Origin: Methylohalomonas sp034521715
Lineage (GTDB): Bacteria > Pseudomonadota > Gammaproteobacteria > Methylohalomonadales > Methylohalomonadaceae
Length of the DNA stretch: 64,000 nt
Assembly (NCBI GenBank): GCA_034521715.1
Contig: JAXHLY010000010.1
Location: 1 to 64,000, forward strand
Direction of reading: 5' to 3'
Shown piece after piece: positions 59,170 through 64,000 of this stretch. The translations under genes and the position numbers were made by a program. Each line of letters begins with the position of its first letter. Within the stretch, counting starts at the first letter, position 1. The notes beneath the pieces are model-generated. The model saw nothing but the letters and a program-made list of their open reading frames with translations. It was not told where the DNA came from and did no database searches.

Positions 59170-60903
59170 ATGGCGGGTCTGATATCGAAAGAACGTATTG
59201 TCGCCAAACCCGGCTTTAACCGCTGGCTGGTACCACCGGCTTCAATCGGGATTCATCTTTGTATCGGTTCGGTCTATGCCTGGAGTATTTATAATCCGGC
59301 CCTGATCCGCAAACTGGGCGTTGTGACACCGGCGGCGGGCGACTGGGATCTGCAGCAGGTCGTCTGGATTTTCACGGTTGCGATTGTCTTTCTGGGTCTG
59401 TCGGCGGCCGTCGCCGGTCATTGGCTGGAACGCGTTGGCCCGCGCATGGTGGGTGTCGTCGCGGCTGCCTGTTGGGGTGGCGGTTATATCGTTGGTGGAC
59501 TCGGGATCATTACTCATCAACTGTGGTTGCTTTACCTGGGTTATGGCGTTATCGGCGGTGTCGGACTCGGCCTTGGCTATGTGTCACCGGTCAGTACCCT
59601 GATTCGCTGGTTCCCCGACCGACGCGGTATGGCGACCGGTATGGCCATCATGGGTTTTGGTGGTGGTGCCATGATTGGCGCCCCGATGAAGGAATATTTC
59701 ATCAAGCTTTTTTACAAGGCGCCGGAGTATCTCGGTTCTGTCGGTGATGTCGATTTGATTACCCGCGGCGGTCAGCGCTTTGCCGAGGTAGCGGGACAAC
59801 TAAAGGAAGTCGTCGTTATTGGTGCCAATGATGTTGGCAATATGATCGTGCCTGGCCCCGAGGGGGTTTATGTAGTCAGTACCGGCACAGTCGGCGTGGC
59901 ACAGACATTCATCACGATTGGCCTCATTTATTTCGCCATCATGATGATTGCCGCATTTTCCTACCGCATTCCCGCAGAAGACTGGAAGCCCGAGGGCTGG
60001 ACGCCACCCAGCGAGGAAGACAACACCAAGCGCATGAGGACCAGCAATCATGTGCATATTGATGAGGCGCTGAAAACGCCGCAGTTCTACCAGCTCTGGA
60101 TCATGCTGTGTTTCAACGTGACAGCCGGCATCGGTGTGCTGGGCGTGGCCAAAACCATGATGTCGGAAATCTTCGGCAGTACATTGCCGAACATTGTCGA
60201 CGGGGCATTTGCCGCCACCTACGTGGTGATGATCAGTGTATTCAATATGCTCGGCCGTTTTTTCTGGGCCAGTGCTTCCGATTACATAGGCCGCAAGAAT
60301 ACGTACTACATTTTTTTCGTGCTGGGTATCATTCTTTACTGTTCGATTCCGATTACCGCGCAGCAGGTCAGTGCCAATCCAAGCGTAGTCTGGCTGGTTT
60401 ATTTCTATGCCGCGACCATGATCATTTTCACCATGTACGGTGGCGGCTTTGCAACCATTCCGGCCTATCTTGCCGATGTGTTCGGCACCAAGCATGTGGG
60501 CGGCATCCACGGCCGGCTGTTGACGGCCTGGAGTACGGCCGGCGTACTGCGGGCCGTGGGCCATCACTGCCCTCAGGGAGAACGCTATACAGAACGCCAT
60601 CCAGCGATTTGGCGATCGAAGGCCGACCCGGCTGCCTTCCGGGAGAAATTCGGTGCCGGCATCGATCAGCTGCAGGTGCTGGTGGAACAGAAGACCGTGA
60701 CGGTATCGAAACTAATGGAGATCGCACCGCCCGGCACGCCGGATCCGACCAACAGTCTCTATAACAACACCATGTACCTGATGGCGGCCCTGCTTTTGAT
60801 AGCCCTGATCAGCAATGCACTGATGCGGCCGGTGCATCCCAAGCATCATATGACGGCCGAGCAACTGCGCCATGCCAAGCGATCTGATTGGTTGATTGGT
60901 TGA
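59170..60903 (+). CDS. OFA-family MFS transporter (oxalate/formate antiporter type)
   Basis: 577 residues with about twelve helices. OFA hallmarks are the N-terminal GFNRWLVPPASIGIHLCIGS, SVYAWSIYNPALI, GYVSPVSTLIRWFPDRRGMA and TPQFYQLWIMLCFNVTAGIG. An internal stretch after STAGVL (60540-60640) is in the wrong frame between two compensating indels, hiding sequence like GPWAITALRENAIQNAI. A substrate such as formate or oxalate fits the nearby fdhD but is not proven. The last residues (DWLIG) are encoded by the octamer array. Confidence 0.85.
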   Translation: MAGLISKERIVAKPGFNRWLVPPASIGIHLCIGSVYAWSIYNPALIRKLGVVTPAAGDWDLQQVVWIFTVAIVFLGLSAAVAGHWLERVGPRMVGVVAAACWGGGYIVGGLGIITHQLWLLYLGYGVIGGVGLGLGYVSPVSTLIRWFPDRRGMATGMAIMGFGGGAMIGAPMKEYFIKLFYKAPEYLGSVGDVDLITRGGQRFAEVAGQLKEVVVIGANDVGNMIVPGPEGVYVVSTGTVGVAQTFITIGLIYFAIMMIAAFSYRIPAEDWKPEGWTPPSEEDNTKRMRTSNHVHIDEALKTPQFYQLWIMLCFNVTAGIGVLGVAKTMMSEIFGSTLPNIVDGAFAATYVVMISVFNMLGRFFWASASDYIGRKNTYYIFFVLGIILYCSIPITAQQVSANPSVVWLVYFYAATMIIFTMYGGGFATIPAYLADVFGTKHVGGIHGRLLTAWSTAGVLRAVGHHCPQGERYTERHPAIWRSKADPAAFREKFGAGIDQLQVLVEQKTVTVSKLMEIAPPGTPDPTNSLYNNTMYLMAALLLIALISNALMRPVHPKHHMTAEQLRHAKRSDWLIG

Positions 60904-60980
60904 TTGGTTGATTGGTTGATTGGTTGATTGGTTGATTGGTTGATTGGTTGATTGGTTGATTGGTTGATTGGTTGATCGGT
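60885..60980 (+). repeat. octamer array tgattggt, about 12 copies
   Basis: Tandem units beginning inside the last codons of the MFS gene and supplying its stop codon. They are followed by ggtaggaaaaaagttccttc (60989-61008) and, at 61088-61129, by ctctcccagcgggagagggt and ttaattctgatgtcatgagc, the same composite as at 31293-31487. Confidence 0.95.
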
Positions 60981-61164
60981 CGGATCGGGGTAGGAAAAAA
61001 GTTCCTTCTCCCTCTGGGAGAAGGACAGAGCCTGTCCCGGCATGTAGTAAGCCGGGAATGAGGCATCATTGAACGGCCCTTGCCCGACCCTCTCCCAGCG
61101 GGAGAGGGTGTTAATTCTGATGTCATGAGCCTTACACTAATTAACCAGTTAACTAATCAACCAA

Positions 61165-61641
61165 TTAACCATCCTCCCAGTCCTTGTAGGGGTGCTCGAC
61201 CAGGCAGACGTTGTAATAGCGCGGGTCGTCGGAGACCTCGTCGCCGGCCCATGTCGGTTTTCTGAACGCCTCGTCGGCCGAGGCAAGTTCAATCTCGGCG
61301 ACGATCAGGCCGCTGTTATCACCGGCGAATTCATCGATTTCCCATTTATGCCTGCCGACCCGCACGATATGACGGGTCTTTTCGATGAGGGGTTTTACAC
61401 ACAGCTCATCCAGTATCTCCCGGGCCTCGTCCAGCAGGATCGGATAATCGTATTCCCGTCGTGTAATCCCCAGTGTCGCCGATTTAATGTTCAGGCTGGC
61501 CTTATCGCCGGCAATGCGTACACGGATTGAACAGGATTCCGTGCTGCCCAGATATCCCTGGATCTGATGGATGGACTGTTCAACGTGATCACGCCAACGA
61601 TCATCAATGACGAGAAACTTGCGCTCTATTTCTTCGGCCAT
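61165..61641 (-). CDS. CYTH-domain protein
   Basis: A 158-residue protein of the CYTH/triphosphate tunnel metalloenzyme family. The ExExK motif is EIERKFLV near the N-terminus, followed by RVRIAGDKASLNIKS and TRHIVRVGRHKWEIDEFAGD. It probably hydrolyses inorganic triphosphate or a related substrate. After the stop on the minus strand come octamer-like ggttaattggttgatt units (61138-61163). Confidence 0.9.
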   Translation of the reverse strand: MAEEIERKFLVIDDRWRDHVEQSIHQIQGYLGSTESCSIRVRIAGDKASLNIKSATLGITRREYDYPILLDEAREILDELCVKPLIEKTRHIVRVGRHKWEIDEFAGDNSGLIVAEIELASADEAFRKPTWAGDEVSDDPRYYNVCLVEHPYKDWEDG

Positions 61642-61801
61642 AGCGGAATCTTAATCAGACTGGCTGCGTTAAACAAACGCCCTGCTCACATGTTGATGCG
61701 GGGACAGCCAATAGCCGATAGCATATAGTTAATGGTTTGCCGATAAGGCGAGTGTGTGGCCCGGGAATCAGGCGCTTTCTGTTAGTCATGAACTATAGAC
61801 C

Positions 61802-63064
61802 ATGAACTACATATTCAGGATAAGCCGTTCGGATCTGCAGGCCCTTGCTAACCGTCGCCTTTTTGTGACGCTATTGCTCGGTTTTTCATCGGGGCTGCCG
61901 CTGGCCCTCTCTGGCGCCACCCTGCAGGCCTGGCTGGCGGATGTCGATATCGATATCCGATCGATCGGCTATTTCTCGCTGGTGGGACTGCCGTATGCGC
62001 TGAAATTTCTCTGGTCGCCGTTCATGGACCGCTTCGTGCCACCGCGATTCGGTCGCCGCCGCGGCTGGCTGTTGATTACCCAGTTGCTGCTTGTGGTGCT
62101 GATCGTGCTTGTCGGCAGCCTGTCGCCGCATGAGCAGTTGAACCTGGTCATGCTGCTCGCATTCTGTCTTGCCTTCGTGTCGGCATCGCAGGACATCGCC
62201 GTGGATGCATATCGTACTGATATCCTGAAGACCCGGGAGCGTGGCCTGGGTGCCGCCCTGGCTGTCGGTGGTTACCGCATAGCACTGCTGTGTGCCGGCG
62301 CGGGTGCCATGATACTGGCCGATCAGATCGGCTGGCAGCTGACATACTGGTCGATTGCGGCCCTGTTGTTTATCGGAATATTCGCTACCTTGATTGGACC
62401 GTTGCCGGCACAGCATGTGGAACCTCCACGTACGCTGCGTGAGGCGGTGATTGCACCATTCCATGATTTTCTTCAGCGTCGGGCCGCTGTTGTCCTGCTG
62501 GTATTCATCGTGCTCTACAAGTTCGGTGATGCCTTTGCCGGGACACTGACCACGGCTTTCCTGATCCAGGGACTGGATTTCACGATCACGGATGTCGGCC
62601 TGGTCGGCAAGGGCTTCGGGCTGGCAGCGACGCTGTTTGGGGCGCTGTTCGGCGGCCTGTTGATGGTCAGGCTCAAACTGTACCGGGCATTGTTAGTGTT
62701 CGGGGTACTGCAGGCGGTGACAAATCTCGTGTTTGCCTGGCTCGCTGTTATTGGAAAAAGTTACTGGGGCATGGCGACTGCCGTCGGCCTGGAGAATCTT
62801 GCCGGCGGCATGGGTACGGCCGCGTTTGTGGCACTGCTGATGACCTTGTGTAACCAGCGCTATACCGCAACACAGTTTGCATTACTGTCGGCACTGGCGG
62901 CAGTAGGGCGGGTTATTGTCGGCCCCCCCGCTGGTGAACTCGTCCATGTGCTCGGCTGGGCACCGTTTTTCTACCTGACGTTCCTGCTGGCGCTGCCGGG
63001 CCTGTTCCTGCTGATTTACCTGCGGCCGGTTATCGATCACGCCGAACAGGTGGATAACGCCTGA
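61802..63064 (+). CDS. AmpG-like MFS transporter (muropeptide permease family)
   Basis: A 420-residue, about twelve-helix transporter. AmpG/PAT family sequence: LLLGFSSGLPLALSGATLQA, YALKFLWSPFMDRFVPPRFG, SASQDIAVDAYRTDILK and LENLAGGMGTAAFVALLMTL. AmpG imports anhydro-muropeptides from the periplasm for recycling. Intact. The gap 61642-61801 shows no gene. Confidence 0.9.
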   Translation: MNYIFRISRSDLQALANRRLFVTLLLGFSSGLPLALSGATLQAWLADVDIDIRSIGYFSLVGLPYALKFLWSPFMDRFVPPRFGRRRGWLLITQLLLVVLIVLVGSLSPHEQLNLVMLLAFCLAFVSASQDIAVDAYRTDILKTRERGLGAALAVGGYRIALLCAGAGAMILADQIGWQLTYWSIAALLFIGIFATLIGPLPAQHVEPPRTLREAVIAPFHDFLQRRAAVVLLVFIVLYKFGDAFAGTLTTAFLIQGLDFTITDVGLVGKGFGLAATLFGALFGGLLMVRLKLYRALLVFGVLQAVTNLVFAWLAVIGKSYWGMATAVGLENLAGGMGTAAFVALLMTLCNQRYTATQFALLSALAAVGRVIVGPPAGELVHVLGWAPFFYLTFLLALPGLFLLIYLRPVIDHAEQVDNA

Positions 63065-63457
63065 CTAGCACCTGCCTATGCAGTGCTTGCGCTTGTGCCC
63101 GTGATGGCGACTGCGGCTGCCATCGCGATAACCATGGCGATAACCGTACTTGTAACTGTAATTATGCCGTGGTGTATAGTGATGGCGCCTGGAATTGTGC
63201 TTGTATGGGCGCGAATAACTGCGTTTGCCATGATAGGAGTAGGGCCGTGAGTAGTGGCTGCGGCCGTAATAGTGGCCGCCCGTGCCGTAGCTCAGGGCAA
63301 AACCGGGCCGTATCCGGTAGCCGTGATGATAGCTGTGGCCGCTGTAATGTCCGCTGTTGATGAATAGTTTCAGTCCGCCAGCCGGCGCGCTTTCACTGAA
63401 CATTGTCAACGGCAGCAAGGCCAGGGCCAGTATCAGGGGTTTGTGTATTAACTGCAT
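63065..63457 (-). CDS. small exported His/Tyr/Gly/Arg-rich protein
   Basis: 130 residues. A signal peptide (IHKPLILALALLPLTMFS) precedes a mature region extremely rich in His, Tyr, Ser, Gly and Arg with almost no hydrophobic core (for example YYGRSHYSRPYSYHGKRSYS). The C-terminus has two cysteines (HKRKHCIGRC). No family is recognised. The composition suggests a metal- or surface-binding, intrinsically disordered periplasmic or extracellular protein. Confidence 0.7.
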   Translation of the reverse strand: MQLIHKPLILALALLPLTMFSESAPAGGLKLFINSGHYSGHSYHHGYRIRPGFALSYGTGGHYYGRSHYSRPYSYHGKRSYSRPYKHNSRRHHYTPRHNYSYKYGYRHGYRDGSRSRHHGHKRKHCIGRC

Positions 63458-63519
63458 GGTTCACCTCATACAGACGTGTTCAGTAAGTATGACCCATACA
63501 GAAGAAGAGGTTGCAGAAA

Positions 63520-63798
63520 ATGCCTGCTCCACGGCTAGAAATCACATTCTGTGCACAATGCAATTTCCTTCTGCGTGCCGCCTGGATGGCTCAGGAGTTG
63601 TTAAGTACCTTTGGTTCCGATCTGAATGAAGTGGCCCTGAAACCCGGAACGGGTGGTATTTTCGAGGTGCGTCTCGACGGGAAGCTGCTGTTCTCGCGCC
63701 GGCAGGCAGGCCGTTTCCCGGAGTCGAAGGAACTCAAGCAACTGGTGAGGGACCGGATCGATCCGGGGCGGGACCTGGGGCATAGCGACAACGAGTAG
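63520..63798 (+). CDS. SelT/SelW/SelH (Rdx) family protein, cysteine form
   Basis: 92 residues from the ATG at 63520 (MPAPRLEITFCAQCNFLLRA). The thioredoxin-like CxxC motif is CAQC (residues 11-14), then PGTGGIFEVRLDGKLLFSRR, a typical Rdx strand. Both active positions are cysteine, not selenocysteine. A probable small thiol redox protein. The stop codon leads straight into degenerate octamers (63797-63833). Confidence 0.88.
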   Translation: MPAPRLEITFCAQCNFLLRAAWMAQELLSTFGSDLNEVALKPGTGGIFEVRLDGKLLFSRRQAGRFPESKELKQLVRDRIDPGRDLGHSDNE

Positions 63799-63833
63799 TT
63801 GATTGGTTAATTAGTTAATCGGTTAATTGGTAA
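63797..63833 (+). repeat. degenerate octamer array (ggttaatt/ttgattgg)
   Basis: About four units such as ttgattgg, ttaattag, ttaatcgg and ttaattgg, directly after the stop codon of the SelW-like gene in sense orientation. Confidence 0.85.
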
Positions 63834-63885
63834 TGACATACCAATCGAGCACTATTACAGACGGGGCAGGGAACGTTGACCCCAC

Positions 63886-64000
63886 TTAACCAATAAACCA
63901 GTCAACTGAATCAATTTCCCGCACCACCCGGAAACCGATGTTGTCGTATTCGGCATCGGCCTTGAACTTGTCGCGCCTGGCATTGCGCAGTGATGTCGGC
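63886..64000 (-). CDS. formylglycine-generating-enzyme/sulfatase-modifying-like protein, C-terminal end
   Basis: Only the last 37 codons are in the window. They contain the family's C-terminal hallmark NIGFRVVREI. The final residues DWFIG and the stop are encoded by octamer-like repeat sequence (ctggtttattggttaa). The family includes sulfatase-activating enzymes and many PvdO/EgtB-like relatives; which one cannot be told from this end. Confidence 0.7.
   Translation of the reverse strand, partial: PTSLRNARRDKFKADAEYDNIGFRVVREIDSVDWFIG

Noticed and set aside
63550..63565. Selenocysteine in the SelW-like protein
   Set aside because: Both active-site codons encode cysteine (CAQC) and there is no in-frame TGA or SECIS-like hairpin.

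Overview
The window is gammaproteobacterial in gene content but looks like two unrelated pieces of DNA joined near position 11446. Left of this point the sequence is visibly GC-rich. It carries, on the minus strand, a multi-subunit Mrp-type cation/proton antiporter operon, then a BLUF photoreceptor, an NnrU-family membrane protein, a cardiolipin synthase, metK and the first ~145 codons of ahcY. Right of it base composition drops, different repeat families appear, and an outer-membrane efflux gene starts without its 5' end. The join is most simply an assembly or library chimera.

Many genes carry one or more single-base frameshifts while their restored translations stay intact and family-typical, so I read most of them as sequencing errors. 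The porin, the SHOCT-domain gene and the TtpC-like gene are so full of breaks that they cannot be told from pseudogenes.

Layout of the right part. 11.4-16.9 kb: heavy-metal-type RND efflux system (TolC, adaptor, CusA/CzcA-like pump). 17.1-18.4 kb: response-regulator/Ser-Thr kinase fusion. 18.4-23.5 kb: TonB2-type energy-transduction operon (DUF3450, TtpC, ExbB, ExbD, TonB, TPR) behind a probable Fur box. 23.6-25.7 kb: NarX/NarL-like two-component system. 26-32 kb: membrane protein, cytochrome b561 and an aldehyde:ferredoxin oxidoreductase operon in the aorABCD arrangement. 32.3-38.7 kb: TVP38-flavoprotein fusion, ArsM plus radical SAM pair, and an ECF sigma/anti-sigma/DoxX/SRPBCC group. 38.8-41.8 kb: small ORF, porin and SHOCT protein. 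42-44 kb: prolyl iminopeptidase and folP. 44.5-53.1 kb: pqqA-CDE, a block of tetrahydromethanopterin (H4MPT) cofactor genes, moaC, moaDE and pqqB. 53-59 kb: diguanylate cyclase, moeA, mobAB fusion, fdhD and moaA. 59-64 kb: oxalate/formate-type MFS, CYTH protein, AmpG-like MFS, a His/Tyr-rich exported protein, a SelW-like protein and the end of a formylglycine-generating-enzyme-like gene.

Together, PQQ synthesis, H4MPT synthesis, Mo/W-cofactor synthesis, FdhD, a tungsten-type aldehyde oxidoreductase and a possible formate carrier suggest a one-carbon and aldehyde oxidising bacterium (alcohol to aldehyde via a PQQ enzyme, formaldehyde to formate via H4MPT, formate or aldehyde oxidation via Mo/W enzymes). 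The dehydrogenases other than AOR lie outside the window, so this is inference.

The most unusual non-coding feature is a set of tandem heptamer (GTGAATN-like) and octamer (GGTTGATT-like) arrays. They sit at or just after stop codons, in the sense orientation of the upstream gene, and are often followed by an AAAAGTTCC motif. A three-copy MITE-like palindromic element and many REP-type palindromes are also present.
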